Positions 1 to 10,800 of a stretch of DNA of 64,000 bases are shown piece by piece. The notes beneath the pieces were generated by a model. The model was not told the DNA's origin, ran no database searches, and worked only from the letters and a program-made list of their open reading frames with translations. Source of the stretch: Pseudoprimorskyibacter insulae (GTDB taxonomy: Bacteria; Pseudomonadota; Alphaproteobacteria; Rhodobacterales; Rhodobacteraceae); the NCBI RefSeq assembly GCF_900302505.1, contig NZ_OMOJ01000004.1, positions 62,001-126,000 of the forward strand, written 5' to 3'. A program made the position numbers and the translations under genes. How positions within the stretch are numbered: position 1 is the first letter of the stretch; each line of letters starts with the position of its first letter.

Positions 1-580
1 AGTCGATCTCGATCTTGCTGACCGGGCCGGGCACAACCACCAGAACCGAGCTTTCGGCATCGTCGAAATCGGTGGTGGAGCCGCCCGAGACGGTATCGCC
101 CGAGGTGGTGACCGACGAACCAGCCGTCAGTTCAACCGGCACTTCGTTGCCGTCTGCGTCATAGGCACGAATGCTAACAACGTCCTGAAAGCTAACGCCG
201 GTCTGGAACTCATCGCCAGCCGAGCCGGTGCCGGTGTCCACGTCCGACAGGCGGAAGCAAACGTTCTGCACGTTGTCGGAATAGAGCGAGGTGTCGGTCG
301 AGCGGAAATCCAGAACCGTGGTCGAGGTGTCCGACAGGCCCGCTGGCGAATTGGCCGCGCTCAGCTTCAGGTGCGAATTGGGATCGAAGGGCTCACCTGC
401 CGAGACATAGCCGGTGGTGTCCGAGGTTGCTGCTGCAGCCGTGGGCGTCTGACCAGTGAAGGTGATGTCAACGGCGACACCATCGGTATCGACGGTTGCG
501 GTCACTGCGTCTGCTGCCGTGTCTGCCAGGGTGGTGCCGTAGGCGCCCAGTTCGCCCCAGTTCAAAACCTTATCAGCCAT
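1..580 (-). CDS. N-terminal part of a large surface/secreted RTX-like protein (runs off left edge)
   Basis: About 193 codons are visible from an ATG at 578-580, preceded by an AGAGGGT ribosome-binding site, and the frame stays open to base 1. The protein starts MADKVLNWGELGAYGTTL and is rich in Asp, Gly, Thr, Ser and Val with almost no Lys, as in acidic secreted proteins. It has no classical signal peptide, which fits type I secretion by a C-terminal signal that would lie outside the window. I recognise this N-terminal style from roseobacter haemolysin-type calcium-binding or Hint-domain proteins, but no RTX nonapeptide repeat is present in the visible part, so the class is an inference. The coding call is firm; the function is not. 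Confidence 0.6.
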   Translation of the reverse strand, partial: MADKVLNWGELGAYGTTLADTAADAVTATVDTDGVAVDITFTGQTPTAAAATSDTTGYVSAGEPFDPNSHLKLSAANSPAGLSDTSTTVLDFRSTDTSLYSDNVQNVCFRLSDVDTGTGSAGDEFQTGVSFQDVVSIRAYDADGNEVPVELTAGSSVTTSGDTVSGGSTTDFDDAESSVLVVVPGPVSKIEID

Positions 581-1445
581 CTTTCGACCCTCTTTAACTA
601 TCCTGTCGGGGGGCATCCCCGATGCCGCTGTTGCGACATGCGGCGCCGCGCGCCGACGAACCAAATTACTTGACCGCCAAATCCGGGATGACACCGACAA
701 CGAGAGCACATGCGAGGGACCAGAAGGCAAATCTTCTTCGTCCGCCAAAACGCATGCGTTTCGAACGTCTTACGCACCATCCCTGATGCTTAGGCAGTTC
801 AGTGGCCGCCCCCGTGGCCAGCAGTGTCACCCCCCAGTTGGGCTTGCTGAAACTATTACGTTGAGCGGCCCCCGGCACAAAGCAGAAAATGGCGGAAAAA
901 AGGCACCTTACGCCACATTCCGGTCAGATTCGGCCTGCGTATTGCAACCTAAAATTGCATACCGTTTCCACAAGATGCGACAATGCAAACGGACACACGC
1001 CACATATGGGGGATAACAGGCATCTTCGACACATATTCGCCGAACTTTGTTGCCAATTTGAAAACAGTAAAACTCCGCCTCATTTATGCCCAGAACTCTG
1101 GGCGCAGTTACGGCAAAAATGTGGCACTCTGTTCAGGAAGACGCATCAATCCGAACACTTCCTTTGGATTGGACATTATTTCTTAAGATACCGGTGCTTG
1201 CAGCCGCGAATCGCCCATTTCGGGCTTTGGCCACCCGCCACATTTGGCAAAACGATGGGGTCTCCGCCGCCGCACGCCCCTGCCCGGACTGCCGATGCCT
1301 AGCAATCCGCCCATTCAAATTCAACGCAGACGATCTGATTTGAACCGGGGCATTGACCCTGAAAACCCGATCAAACGGCATCACATCGCACAACGAAACA
1401 TTCGCTGCCGAAAGCGCTCCGTCTGATCTCTGATTTGACGCGAAG
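581..1445. other. Long intergenic stretch, no convincing gene
   Basis: The 865 bases between the surface-protein start and tRNA-Leu hold only short open frames without ribosome-binding sites or recognisable products. Composition is visibly more AT-rich than the neighbours, mainly from 880 to 1420. The heptamer GCCACAT occurs at 912-918, 999-1005 and 1237-1243 and on the other strand at 1119-1125, which may mark a regulator-binding cluster upstream of the surface-protein gene. No RNA gene was recognised. Confidence 0.6.
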
Positions 1446-1531
1446 TGGTGCCCAAGGCGAGACTCGAACTCGCACGCTGTTACCAGCGGGGGATTTTGAA
1501 TCCCCTGCGTCTACCATTCCGCCACTTGGGC
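1446..1531 (-). tRNA. tRNA-Leu (CAA anticodon)
   Basis: On the minus strand an 86-base type II tRNA folds from GCCCAAG at the 5' end to CTTGGGC-A-CCA at the 3' end. The anticodon stem GGGGA/TCCCC encloses the loop TTCAAAA, giving anticodon CAA. A long variable arm (CGCTGGTAACAGCG) and the T arm GCGAGTTCGAGTCTCGC are present. CCA is encoded. It reads codon UUG. Confidence 0.96.
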
Positions 1532-1651
1532 ACGAAGCTGGGTTTAGCCAACCCGATTTGCTTCGTCCAGAGTAAAAACACAAGGCGGCTCACAACTTGA
1601 CCCCGCGCCCCCTTCGTGGTGAGTGACGGTTGAACAAGTCAGGAGCTGGCG

Positions 1652-2230
1652 ATGCTCAAACGCCTTTACGACCGCACCATGGCCTTGGCCGATCATCCGC
1701 AGGCGCTATGGGTGCTGGCGATTGTTGCCTTTGTCGAAAGCTCGGTCTTTCCGATTCCGCCTGACGTGCTGATGATCCCGATGATCTTGGCCAATCCGCG
1801 CCGCGCCTGGCTGATTGCGCTGGTGGCGACTGCCGCGTCGGTCATCGGGGGGATGCTGGGCTATGCCATCGGCGCGCTGTTCTATGACAGCATCGGCGAG
1901 CCGATCCTAGCCGCGCTTGGCAAGGGCGATGCGATGGCCGCTTTCAACACCAAGTTCAACGATCTGGGCTTCTGGGCCGTGCTGACCGCCGGGATCACGC
2001 CCTTCCCCTACAAGGTCATCACAATCATGTCAGGCTGGACGGGCATGCCCTTGGGCACCTTCATAGTGACCTCTATACTGGCCCGCAGCCTTCGCTTTTT
2101 CCTTGTGGCCGCCCTGCTCCGCCAATTTGGCGCACCGGTCCGCGACTTCATCGAAAAACGCCTTGGGCTGGTTCTGACATTGTTCGTCGTCATATTGGTC
2201 GGCGGCTTCTATCTGGTGAAATTCCTATGA
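1652..2230 (+). CDS. YqaA/DedA-type (SNARE-associated, VTT domain) inner-membrane protein
   Basis: This 192-residue protein is almost wholly hydrophobic, with membrane segments near residues 15-35, 42-65, 120-150 and 170-190. The segment ESSVFPIPPDVLMIP near residue 29 is the family signature seen in YqaA-like VTT proteins, and GITPFPYKV is a second conserved stretch. Relatives are linked to lipid flipping and membrane homeostasis; the substrate here is unknown. The ATG follows CAGGAG. Its stop overlaps the dsbB start (ATGA), so the two genes are probably translated together. Confidence 0.85.
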   Translation: MLKRLYDRTMALADHPQALWVLAIVAFVESSVFPIPPDVLMIPMILANPRRAWLIALVATAASVIGGMLGYAIGALFYDSIGEPILAALGKGDAMAAFNTKFNDLGFWAVLTAGITPFPYKVITIMSGWTGMPLGTFIVTSILARSLRFFLVAALLRQFGAPVRDFIEKRLGLVLTLFVVILVGGFYLVKFL

Positions 2231-2688
2231 CCTTTCGCACCTATACCCTTCTGGCCGCTGCCGGTTCTGCCGCAATGATGCTTGGCGCTTTGGGCTTTCA
2301 GTATTTGGGCGAAATGGCCCCGTGCAAACTGTGCTATTGGCAGCGTTACCCGCATATCGCAGCCATCGCGATTGGCGTTCTGGCGCTTGTGCTCGGCTGG
2401 CGCTGGCTGGCGGGTTTGGGCGCTTTGGCAGCGTTGGCCACGGCCGGGGTTGGCATGTTCCACACCGGGGTTGAGCGTGGCTGGTGGGAAGGCCCGACGA
2501 CATGCACGTCGCAGCCCATTGGCGGGCTGTCGACCGACGATCTGCTGAACCAGATCATGGCCGCACCGCTTGTCCGCTGTGATGAGGTCGCATGGGAAAT
2601 GTTCGGCCTGTCCATGGCCAGCTGGAACGCCGTCGCCTCGCTGGTGCTGGCCGGGATCTGGGTGATGGCCCTGCGGACGCAGCGCTAA
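2227..2688 (+). CDS. dsbB: Disulfide bond formation protein DsbB
   Basis: DsbB reoxidises the periplasmic thiol oxidase DsbA and passes electrons to quinone. This 153-residue copy has the expected four membrane spans, an N-terminal redox pair Cys33-Lys-Leu-Cys36 followed by YWQR, and a second periplasmic pair Cys93 and Cys118. The start overlaps the upstream membrane-protein gene by four bases. No dsbA lies in the window. Length and cysteine spacing fit the short alphaproteobacterial DsbB type. Confidence 0.92.
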   Translation: MTFRTYTLLAAAGSAAMMLGALGFQYLGEMAPCKLCYWQRYPHIAAIAIGVLALVLGWRWLAGLGALAALATAGVGMFHTGVERGWWEGPTTCTSQPIGGLSTDDLLNQIMAAPLVRCDEVAWEMFGLSMASWNAVASLVLAGIWVMALRTQR

Positions 2689-2794
2689 TATTATTACTTA
2701 ATATAGCAATAGATATACAATCGCGAATATGTTCACTTCCTGGATCAAGCGTATGACTGGCGCCGTAATGGCGGGGGCCATACGGAGCAAGAAA

Positions 2795-3133
2795 ATGTCC
2801 AATCTCCATGAAATCTCGGCCAGCGACGCATTGGCCGGTGTCCAAGCCGGTCGCATCCAACTGTTGGATGTGCGCAACCCGGCTGAGATCGAAGCGAATG
2901 GCACCGCCGTCGGCGCGCTGTGCATCCCCCTATCGGCGCTGCGCATCAAGGGCGACCCGAACAGCCCCGAGTTTGACCCGGCGCTGACGGCCCGCCCGAC
3001 GCTGGCGGTGTTCTGCGCAGTTGGCGCGCGGTCCGCCGCGGCGACCGAACTGCTGAGCGGTTATGGCCACGACGTGCGCGACCTAGGCACGCTGCGCAGC
3101 TGGCGTGACGCAGGCGGTGCCACGACCCAGTAA
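2795..3133 (+). CDS. Single-domain rhodanese-like protein
   Basis: Starting at the ATG of MSNLHEIS the protein is 112 residues and has a good ribosome-binding site (GGAG seven bases upstream). An in-frame ATG at 2729 would add 22 residues but has no ribosome-binding site. The fold signature LLDVRNPAEIEANG (residues 23-36) and the active-site loop Cys74-AVGARS identify a one-domain rhodanese that carries sulfur as a cysteine persulfide. It sits about 100 bases after dsbB, perhaps in the same thiol-related transcript. The sulfur donor and acceptor are unknown. Confidence 0.88.
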   Translation: MSNLHEISASDALAGVQAGRIQLLDVRNPAEIEANGTAVGALCIPLSALRIKGDPNSPEFDPALTARPTLAVFCAVGARSAAATELLSGYGHDVRDLGTLRSWRDAGGATTQ

Positions 3134-3152
3134 CCCGCGATTGCCGGGCGGC

Positions 3153-4544
3153 CTAGAAATGGATCGCCCGGCCAAACGCGTTCAGCACGCTTTCATGCAT
3201 CATTTCCGACAGGGTCGGATGCGGGAAGACGGTGTTCATCAGGTCTTGCTCGGTGGTTTCTAACTGACGACCCACCACATAGCCCTGAATCATCTCGGTC
3301 ACTTCGGCGCCCACCATATGCGCACCAAGCAGCGCCCCGGTTTTCGCATCGAACACGGTTTTCACCATGCCTTCGGGTTCGCCCAAGGCGATGGCTTTGC
3401 CGTTGCCGATGAAGGGGAAGCGGCCAACCTTGATGTCATAGCCCTGCTCTTTCGCCTTCGCTTCGGTCAAGCCCACGCTGGCCACCTGCGGATGACAATA
3501 GGTGCAGCCCGCGATGCTGCCCGGATCAACGGCATGGGGATGCCCGCCCGCGATCAACTCGGCCACCATCACGCCTTCGTGGCTGGCCTTATGCGCAAGC
3601 CACGGGGCGCCTGCCACATCGCCGATGGCATAAAGCCCCTCGACTCCGGTCCGGCAATAGGGGTCGGTCACGACATGCGTCCGTTCCACCTTGGCGCCAA
3701 GCGCCTCAAGCCCCAACCCTTCGACGTTGCCGACAATGCCCACGGCGGAAATCACCGTGTCAAACTCTTCGGTGGTGACTTTGCCGCCCTGTTCGATATG
3801 GGCAACCACCTTACCCGCGCTGCGATCAAGCTGTTTGACCATGGTCTTTTCCCGGATCACCATGCCCTGCTTTTCGAACTGCTTCTTGGCGAAGGTGCTG
3901 ATCTCGGCGTCTTCGACGGGCAGGATACGGTCCATCACCTCAACCACGGTCGTCTTGGCCCCAAGCGTGTTGTAGAAGCTGGCAAACTCGATCCCAATCG
4001 CGCCCGAGCCGATCACCAGCAGCTTTTGCGGCATATGCGGCGGCACCAGCGCGTGTTTGTACGTCCAAACGCGCTTGCCATCGGCCTCTAGCCCCGGCAG
4101 TTCGCGCGCTCGTGCGCCCGTGGCCAGAACGATGGCTTTCGCGGTCAGCTCCTCAACGCCCTTGTCGGTTTTGACCGAAACGCGGCCCTTGGCGGGCAGT
4201 GTCGCCTCGCCCATGACGACGGTGACTTTGTTCTTTTTCAGCAGATGCCCAACGCCGGAATTGAGCTGTTTGGCCACCCCGCGTGACCGTTTGACCACCG
4301 CGTCGATGTCATAGCCAATTTTTTCTGCACTCAGGCCAAATTCCTTGGCGCGGTGCATCAGGTGGAACACCTCAGACGACCGCAGCAGCGCCTTGGTTGG
4401 GATACACCCCCAGTTGAGGCAAATGCCGCCCAGATGTTCGCGTTCGACCACCGCAACCTTCAGGCCAAGCTGCGCCCCCCGGATCGCGGCCACATAGCCG
4501 CCCGGTCCCGCGCCGATCACGATCATGTCGAAAGTCTGGGCCAT
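3153..4544 (-). CDS. lpdA: Dihydrolipoyl dehydrogenase (E3 component)
   Basis: This FAD flavoprotein reoxidises dihydrolipoamide on 2-oxoacid dehydrogenases or the glycine cleavage system, reducing NAD+. The 463-residue product has the N-terminal FAD motif GAGPGGY (residues 11-17), the redox disulfide Cys42-LNWG-Cys47, a central NAD motif GSGAIG, the second FAD motif YAIGDVAG and the C-terminal HPHPTLSEM containing the catalytic His. The start at 4544 follows AAGGAGG; an upstream in-frame start at 4589 would add 15 residues without support. No E1 or E2 gene is adjacent. Confidence 0.96.
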   Translation of the reverse strand: MAQTFDMIVIGAGPGGYVAAIRGAQLGLKVAVVEREHLGGICLNWGCIPTKALLRSSEVFHLMHRAKEFGLSAEKIGYDIDAVVKRSRGVAKQLNSGVGHLLKKNKVTVVMGEATLPAKGRVSVKTDKGVEELTAKAIVLATGARARELPGLEADGKRVWTYKHALVPPHMPQKLLVIGSGAIGIEFASFYNTLGAKTTVVEVMDRILPVEDAEISTFAKKQFEKQGMVIREKTMVKQLDRSAGKVVAHIEQGGKVTTEEFDTVISAVGIVGNVEGLGLEALGAKVERTHVVTDPYCRTGVEGLYAIGDVAGAPWLAHKASHEGVMVAELIAGGHPHAVDPGSIAGCTYCHPQVASVGLTEAKAKEQGYDIKVGRFPFIGNGKAIALGEPEGMVKTVFDAKTGALLGAHMVGAEVTEMIQGYVVGRQLETTEQDLMNTVFPHPTLSEMMHESVLNAFGRAIHF

Positions 4545-4651
4545 GCGTTCCTCCTTCGCTGTGCTTGATGAGAACGCTAACGTATCCAATTCAAAGCATC
4601 AACGGATGGAACGGGGTCGGCCCTAAGGATCATCACATTGCCAAAACGCAA

Positions 4652-4688
4652 GGCGGCGTTGGGCTTTCCCCCGACGCCGCCGTTTTTT
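4652..4688 (-). terminator. Rho-independent terminator after the DUF924 gene
   Basis: GGCGGCGT pairs with ACGCCGCC across a 14-base loop. The plus-strand T run directly after the stem is strong; the minus-strand tail is weaker (TTGCGTTTT). It lies between two minus-strand genes, so its natural role is ending the DUF924 transcript. Confidence 0.6.
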
Positions 4689-4708
4689 GATAGTTATGCG
4701 TTCTTGGA

Positions 4709-5290
4709 TCAGGCCGCCTGTGCCTGAAATTCGCGCAGCGTCAGGCCATAGCCGCCCGCGCCAAGATAGGCCTGTTCGCGTTCGGTTGTATGGCGCGACA
4801 GCGCCTCATTCCGGTAGGGGAAGCGCCCGAACTGGCGGATCACTTCGCGGTGGACACGGGCGTGCAACAGGCTGCCCGCGCCGGTTTCCGGCAAGCGTTC
4901 CTTCATCAGGCGCACGCAATGGTCCTGATCCTCTTGGCTTTCGGAATGCATCAAGGGCAGATAGAAAAACTGCCGCGCCGGTTCGTCGATCTTCAGATCC
5001 CAGCCGCGCGCAATCGCCTGTTTGGCCGCCGCCAGCGCAACGCGATCCGATGCAAAGGCCTGCCCGGTATCGCGGAACATATTGCGCGGGAACTGGTCCA
5101 GCAGCAGGATATAGGCCAGCACCCCCGAAGGATACGTCAGCCACAGGCCATAGCGCCCGTCCATTGCCTGCGTCCACATTTCGCCAAACTGATCGCGGAT
5201 CTTCTGATCCAGTGCGTCGCTACTATTATACCAGCCATTCTGCCCGACTTCATCGAGCCAGAACGAAAGCACCTGTTCCGGTTCTGACAT
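4709..5290 (-). CDS. DUF924 family protein
   Basis: A 193-residue soluble protein with the family hallmarks VLSFW near the start, LLDQFPRNMFRDT (about residues 63-75) and a C-terminal FGRFPYRNEALSR. DUF924 proteins are all-helical TPR-like proteins of unknown function, widespread in proteobacteria. It is separated by a terminator from lpdA and has its own leader, so it looks monocistronic. No substrate or partner can be deduced. Confidence 0.88.
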   Translation of the reverse strand: MSEPEQVLSFWLDEVGQNGWYNSSDALDQKIRDQFGEMWTQAMDGRYGLWLTYPSGVLAYILLLDQFPRNMFRDTGQAFASDRVALAAAKQAIARGWDLKIDEPARQFFYLPLMHSESQEDQDHCVRLMKERLPETGAGSLLHARVHREVIRQFGRFPYRNEALSRHTTEREQAYLGAGGYGLTLREFQAQAA

Positions 5291-5387
5291 GCCACATTCT
5301 CCACCATTGCCCCCAAGACATGCTGGCGATGCTAGTTCCGTTTCGGACCGTTTTTCCAGTCACGAATTACGTCACTCTGTCATATAC

Positions 5388-6662
5388 TTAGAACTGCGAC
5401 TTATCGGACTCAGGTTCGAGATCTTCCGCCGCCTGATCATGGGCATATTCCTGCGCAGCCTCCAGCGCCACGACCGAGGCCGTGGGCGATACCGGCGCGT
5501 AGGATGTGGTGTCCTCAATTGGTTTGGCCGGGCGCTGGGTCATCCGCCAACCGGCATAGCCACTGAGCGCCACGAGGAAGAACGTGATCACCACGAAATA
5601 CCCGTAAGGCCCGATGACACCCATCAGATAACCGGTGACGATCGGCCCCATAATCGCCCCCAGCCCGTTGATGAAAATCAACCCGCCCGAGGCGGCGGCC
5701 ATATCCTCATATTCAAGGAAATCATTGGTATAGGCGATCATCAGCGAATAAAGCGGGTTGGTTGTCGCGCCAATGATAAAGGCCGACGCCAACAGCATGA
5801 TGAACACATGCCCGACCATCCAGCCAATCAGCCCGCCAACCGTCGCCACCAAGGCCACCAATAGGATCAACAAGCGGCGGTCCATCCGATCTGACACCCA
5901 ACCCAGCGGATACTGAAAGATCGTGGCCCCCACGTAGAAGGACGACACAAAGATCGAGATCTGCCCGATGTTCAGCCCCGCATCGGCGGCAAACACCCCT
6001 GCCATGCCGTATTGCGCCGAAAACACCCCGCCCAGCAAGAACATGCCGACGCAGCCCAAGGGCGATGTTTGGTACAGCTTTTTCAGCGTCATCGGCTTGG
6101 TCGTCTCAAACGCCGGGGTTGGCGCGACCGACAGAAGGATCGGCGCAAAGCTGATGGAAACAAGAACCGACGGGATGATGAACAGCACGAAACCGGCAGG
6201 ATCTGCCGTCACCAGCAGCATCTGCGCCATGACGATGCCGATCATCTGCACCATCATATAGAGCGACAGCGCCTTGCCCCGATGTTCATTCGTGACCGAA
6301 TTGTTCAGCCAGCTTTCGGCGGTGACATAGAGGCCGGAAAAGCAGAACCCGGTCATCACACGGCCAATCGACCATGAAATCGGATCAGTCATCACCGAAT
6401 AAAGGATCAGGATCGCCGATACGAACGACCCCAGCGCCGCGAACACGCGCACATGGCCCACGCGGCGGATCAACTCCGGCGTCAAACGCGACCCGCCAAG
6501 GAAGCCGACGAAATAGCAGGCCATGACCACGGACATCGACAGGGTCGAAAAGCCCTCAAGCGCGCCCCGGACGCCAAGCAGCGTGCCTTGGATGCCGTTG
6601 CCCACCATGAGCAGCATCAGCCCAAGCAACAGCGCCCAGGATCCTTTGAAAACGTCAATCAT
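5388..6662 (-). CDS. MFS transporter
   Basis: The 424-residue protein has twelve predicted membrane spans and ends in a soluble acidic tail (after about residue 370) rich in Glu, Asp and Ala. ALEGFSTLSM and the GRVMTGFCFSGLYVTAESWLN stretch resemble the YcaD/YfkF-like branch of the major facilitator superfamily. The substrate cannot be read from the sequence. It lies about 100 bases downstream of queA on the same strand, probably as an independent unit or weakly cotranscribed. Confidence 0.85.
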   Translation of the reverse strand: MIDVFKGSWALLLGLMLLMVGNGIQGTLLGVRGALEGFSTLSMSVVMACYFVGFLGGSRLTPELIRRVGHVRVFAALGSFVSAILILYSVMTDPISWSIGRVMTGFCFSGLYVTAESWLNNSVTNEHRGKALSLYMMVQMIGIVMAQMLLVTADPAGFVLFIIPSVLVSISFAPILLSVAPTPAFETTKPMTLKKLYQTSPLGCVGMFLLGGVFSAQYGMAGVFAADAGLNIGQISIFVSSFYVGATIFQYPLGWVSDRMDRRLLILLVALVATVGGLIGWMVGHVFIMLLASAFIIGATTNPLYSLMIAYTNDFLEYEDMAAASGGLIFINGLGAIMGPIVTGYLMGVIGPYGYFVVITFFLVALSGYAGWRMTQRPAKPIEDTTSYAPVSPTASVVALEAAQEYAHDQAAEDLEPESDKSQF

Positions 6663-6758
6663 AGCGGCCTCGATTTAGGGGTTCGTCCTTAATGCCGCAC
6701 AGCAGCATTGCCCGCTGCATCAAAAACGACCCTTCGTAGTGAATTGGCGCATCTGCCG

Positions 6759-7805
6759 CTAAGGCAGCAGAAGCGACGCATCCCCATAAGAAAAGAACCG
6801 ATAGCCATTGTCCACCGCATGGCCATAAATCCGGGTGATGCGGTCTTTGCCCATCAGGGCCGACACCAGCATCATCAGGGTGGATTTCGGCAGGTGGAAG
6901 TTGGTCATCAGCGCATCGGCCACGCGGAACTGATAGCCGGGATAGATGAAGATATCGGTCTCGCCCTCCCACGGGGCGATCTGGCCACCGGCCGCCGCGC
7001 TTTCGATCAGGCGCAGCGCGGTAGTGCCGACGGGGATCACGCGGCCACCATTCGCTTTGGCCTCAGCGATGCGTTTGGCGGCATCCTCGGTCACTTGGCC
7101 CCATTCGGCGTGCATCTTGTGTTGGGTCACGTCATCCACCTTGACCGGCAGAAACGTGCCTGCGCCTACATGCAGTGTGACATGGACAAAGCCCACGCCC
7201 TTGGCCGCCAATGCCTCAAGCAACGGGGCATCGAAATGCAGCGATGCGGTCGGCGCGGCCACCGCGCCCGAATTGCGCGCCCAGACGGTTTGGTAGTCTT
7301 CCTTGTCCTGCGCATCGGCTGGGCGTTTGGCGGCGATATAAGGCGGCAAGGGCATGGCCCCCGCCTCGGCCAGTGCCGCGTCAAAATCATCGCCCGCCAG
7401 ATTGAACCGTAGCGCCGCCTGCCCATCGGCGCGGCTTTCGACCGTGGCCGACAGCGCGTCCGAGAACCGGATCTCTTCGCCGTCGCGCACCTTTTTCAGC
7501 GGTTTAACCAAGGCCGACCACGCACCATCGGCCCGCGGCTCCAGCAAGGTCACCTCGATCCGCGCTTCGGTCATGCCGGTATCGCCCATCCGGCGGCGCA
7601 GGCCAGACAGCCGCGCCGGGATCACCTTGGTGTCGTTCAGAACCAACAAGTCACCCGCCCGCAGCCAATCGGGCAGATCGCGCACAATGGCATCGGTGAT
7701 AGCATCGCCATCTGCCACCAAAAGCCGCGCATAAGAACGCGGTTTGGCCGGACGGGTGGCAATCAGGGTATCGGGCAGGTCGAAATCGAAGTCGGAAAGC
7801 TGCAT
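6759..7805 (-). CDS. queA: S-adenosylmethionine:tRNA ribosyltransferase-isomerase QueA
   Basis: QueA transfers and isomerises the ribosyl group of SAM onto preQ1 at tRNA position 34, giving epoxyqueuosine. The 348-residue product begins [16 protein letters not shown] and contains [12 protein letters not shown], the [12 protein letters not shown] motif and the C-terminal [16 protein letters not shown], all standard for the family. The start is eight bases after the stop of the upstream AsmA/YhdP-like gene, which implies cotranscription. Other queuosine genes are not in the window. Confidence 0.96.
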   Translation of the reverse strand: MQLSDFDFDLPDTLIATRPAKPRSYARLLVADGDAITDAIVRDLPDWLRAGDLLVLNDTKVIPARLSGLRRRMGDTGMTEARIEVTLLEPRADGAWSALVKPLKKVRDGEEIRFSDALSATVESRADGQAALRFNLAGDDFDAALAEAGAMPLPPYIAAKRPADAQDKEDYQTVWARNSGAVAAPTASLHFDAPLLEALAAKGVGFVHVTLHVGAGTFLPVKVDDVTQHKMHAEWGQVTEDAAKRIAEAKANGGRVIPVGTTALRLIESAAAGGQIAPWEGETDIFIYPGYQFRVADALMTNFHLPKSTLMMLVSALMGKDRITRIYGHAVDNGYRFFSYGDASLLLP

Positions 7806-7813
7806 GAGCGCCT

Positions 7814-10800
7814 TTACTGGGTCAACTTAGGGGGCGGGCGCCGGAAAATTTCACGGAACAGCCCCGGTGTCAAAACGGAAAGCGGGTTGACCGACACTTT
7901 GGGCGCGTCCGCACTGCCTTTGATATTGAAGTTAAAGCCGAACAGCCCCTCGCCCTTACGGGCAAAAACCTGCCCCACCGCGTTGATCATATAGATCGGC
8001 GACAGCACGCCCTGCATATCGAACTGGCGGCTGGCAAGGTTGTAATACCCATCCAGCGACACGCCCATCGACGGGCCGATCGCGCTCGATTGCGTCAGGA
8101 TCAATTGGTTTGGGTTCAGCTGAAACTGCGCCTCAACCTCGGTGAATTCGATCCCCGGCCCGTTCAATTGGTCGATCAACCCGACGATGCTGATCGCATC
8201 CAGAAGCGAACCAATGGCGGGCGCATCCCGCAAGCTAACCTTGCCGATTTTCAGCGTGCCATTGTAGGTGCCTTCCGCGCCGGTAGGCACCAAGGTCAGA
8301 TCCAGAACACCATTATAGGCCGTCTTGAAGAACCCCGCCGAACGCAGCACGCCCCCCGCATCCGTCGATTGCAGGCGAAAGGCGCTGCCCTTGGCTTGCG
8401 GGATGACCGCGCCCGACAGGGCTGTGCCGCCATTGACCTTGCCGGTGAACTTGCCCGACAGCCCGCCGCGCGTGGTGAATTCGCCGCGAAACCCGTTCAG
8501 GGCCAGCCCGTCGCTGACCTGAAGCTTGTCCAGCGCCAGTTGAATGGGGCCGCTGGCCGAGGCCGCGCTGCCTCCACCGCCGCTTGATGCGAACTTGGCC
8601 CGGCGCAGATCGACCGTGCCGCCGCGCACCACCACTGCCGGGGCCGCGCCAACGCCGCGCCCAACCAGATCAACCGGCGCATCCAGCCAGCCGCCAACCC
8701 GCACCCGGTCCAGCCGCAGCCGGTCCAACGCACCATTTGCCGCCAGTGCCACCGTGCCCGAGGCCGACAGCCCGCCGCCTTCCAGTGCGATGCGGTCAAT
8801 GACGGGCGGCGTGGACAGACGGCCCGTCACCTCAAACGATCCGGTTTGCGACCGCCCCAGCGCCCAGCCGATGCTGGGAATGCTCATCCCCAAGCCCGCC
8901 AGATCGGACCGCAGCGCAAATTCAGGGGCCGCGCCTTTGGCGATGGTCGCGGTCAGGCGACCCCGGCCCTGCCCCTGCACCAACCCATCAGGCAGGCGGA
9001 TGTTCAAACCGGCCAAGGTTGTTTGCGAGATCGGCACCTCGGCGTCCAATTGGCTGGGCTGGCCGGGCGTATCTGTCGGTTGCCGCCAAGTGCCGGTGAC
9101 CGGCACGCCATCCATCTGCGCCGCGCCCGAAACCGTCACCTCTTGGCGGTTGGCGGTTATCTGCAAGGCATCGGCGGTCAGGGTGCGGCCCTTGATCAGT
9201 TGATCGCTGCGCACGTCTTGCGCGGTCGCGGTGAAATCAAATCCGATGTCCTTGGGCTGCAACCCTTTGACCATCTGGAAGTCCAGATTGCCCCGCGCCA
9301 CCACATCCCCGCTGGCCATATCGGGAGACAGCCCGGCCTTGGACATCAATGACAAGGGCGGCAGATCCAGCAGCGTCAGCGCATCGGCAAGCGCCCCGCG
9401 CCCTTTCACCTGCACCTGCGCCGGGCCCTTTTTGATCGTGATATCGGGCAGGATCACCGCCGACCCCGCCACATCCAGCAATCCGCCTGCGCCGGGATCA
9501 ATCGCGCCTTCTTCGACCATCACGACCAAACGATTGTCATGGATCGTCAACCGACCCGCCCCGCTTTGCAACGGCGGCATATTGCGCGAAAACTTGACGA
9601 TTGCGTCTTCGATACCGGTGTCAAGATAGACCACGGGTCGTTCATCCGGGTTGGCCCGCATGGCGACAACCGCATCGGCAAAGCGCCCGCCAAGCACGCG
9701 GGTCGCGACCCAGTCACGGGCCTTTGGTTCTAGTGACAGGGGCCAAAATGCCAGAATGCTGGACGGGGTGGCATGTTCCAGCCCTGCATCAATGGACGCC
9801 GCCCAACCATCGCGCATCGCCTTCAAATCGCCCGAGATCCGCGCCTCTAGCAGATCATCGTCAATATACATCCGCCCCAACGTGAACTGGAACGGGTCGA
9901 GCCGCAGGCGAAAATCCATCTCGGCCCGCGACAAGGACACGGGCGTTTCCAGAAATCCGTCGGCCTTGACCTCTAGCCCCGACAGATTGAACTGACCGAC
10001 CATTTCCGTCGGCAACCCGCTTTCCATCCCCACCATGACGGCCTTGCCATCGGCAGTGGCGCGGCCCCATGGGCTATCCACCTGAATATCGTCGAAACTC
10101 AGCGTCTGTGCCGCCGAGTCATAGGTGAAATAGGTGCGTGCGCCCTGAAACGGCAAAGGCCGGGTTTCGTTGTTCGGTTGCAGCACCCCCTGCCCGATTT
10201 GCAGCGTCGCGCTTAGCGGTCCAAGCGTGCCATCTGCGAACATCTGCGCCCGCAGCGCGCCCGAGATCGGCGCGCGCAACGCCTCAAGCCAGGCCAGCGC
10301 CGGGCTTTGCGCGCCAATGTCCTGCGATGGCATGTTTTGCAGCGTAAAGCCAAAGCTGGCATCGGCTTTGCCGATGTCGCTCTGGGCGCTAAGTTCCAAT
10401 GTCGCAACATCACTACCGCCGGTCAGCACGGCGAAATCCCCGCGGAGCGATACGGTGGTCTTGTTGCGCGTCAGCTCCATCCGGCCACCATCGACCGTCC
10501 AAGCCTGCCGGGCACGGGCATCTTCATAGCGGACGGTCATGGCGTTCACCGCAACCAGATCCAGATCGGCCAAGCGGCGATGCGCAAGCGCGGCATCAAA
10601 GGCCCGGATCAAAGACGGAATGTCCGGCAAGGTGCCTTCGCTGGGAATCACGTCGCCAAAGGATAGCCCAAGCCGCCCTTGCACATCGCGGCGCAGCGTC
10701 ACGAAGGCCCCCGACAGCGACACGCGTTGCAACGATATCCGCCCGCGCATCAACGCCTCAGGCGCAAGGCCAAAGGTCAGATCCGTCAGTTCGACAATCG

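Noticed and set aside
598-878. Small minus-strand frames upstream of the surface-protein gene
   Set aside because: No ribosome-binding site, Arg/Trp/Cys-rich composition and mutual overlap; not credible genes.
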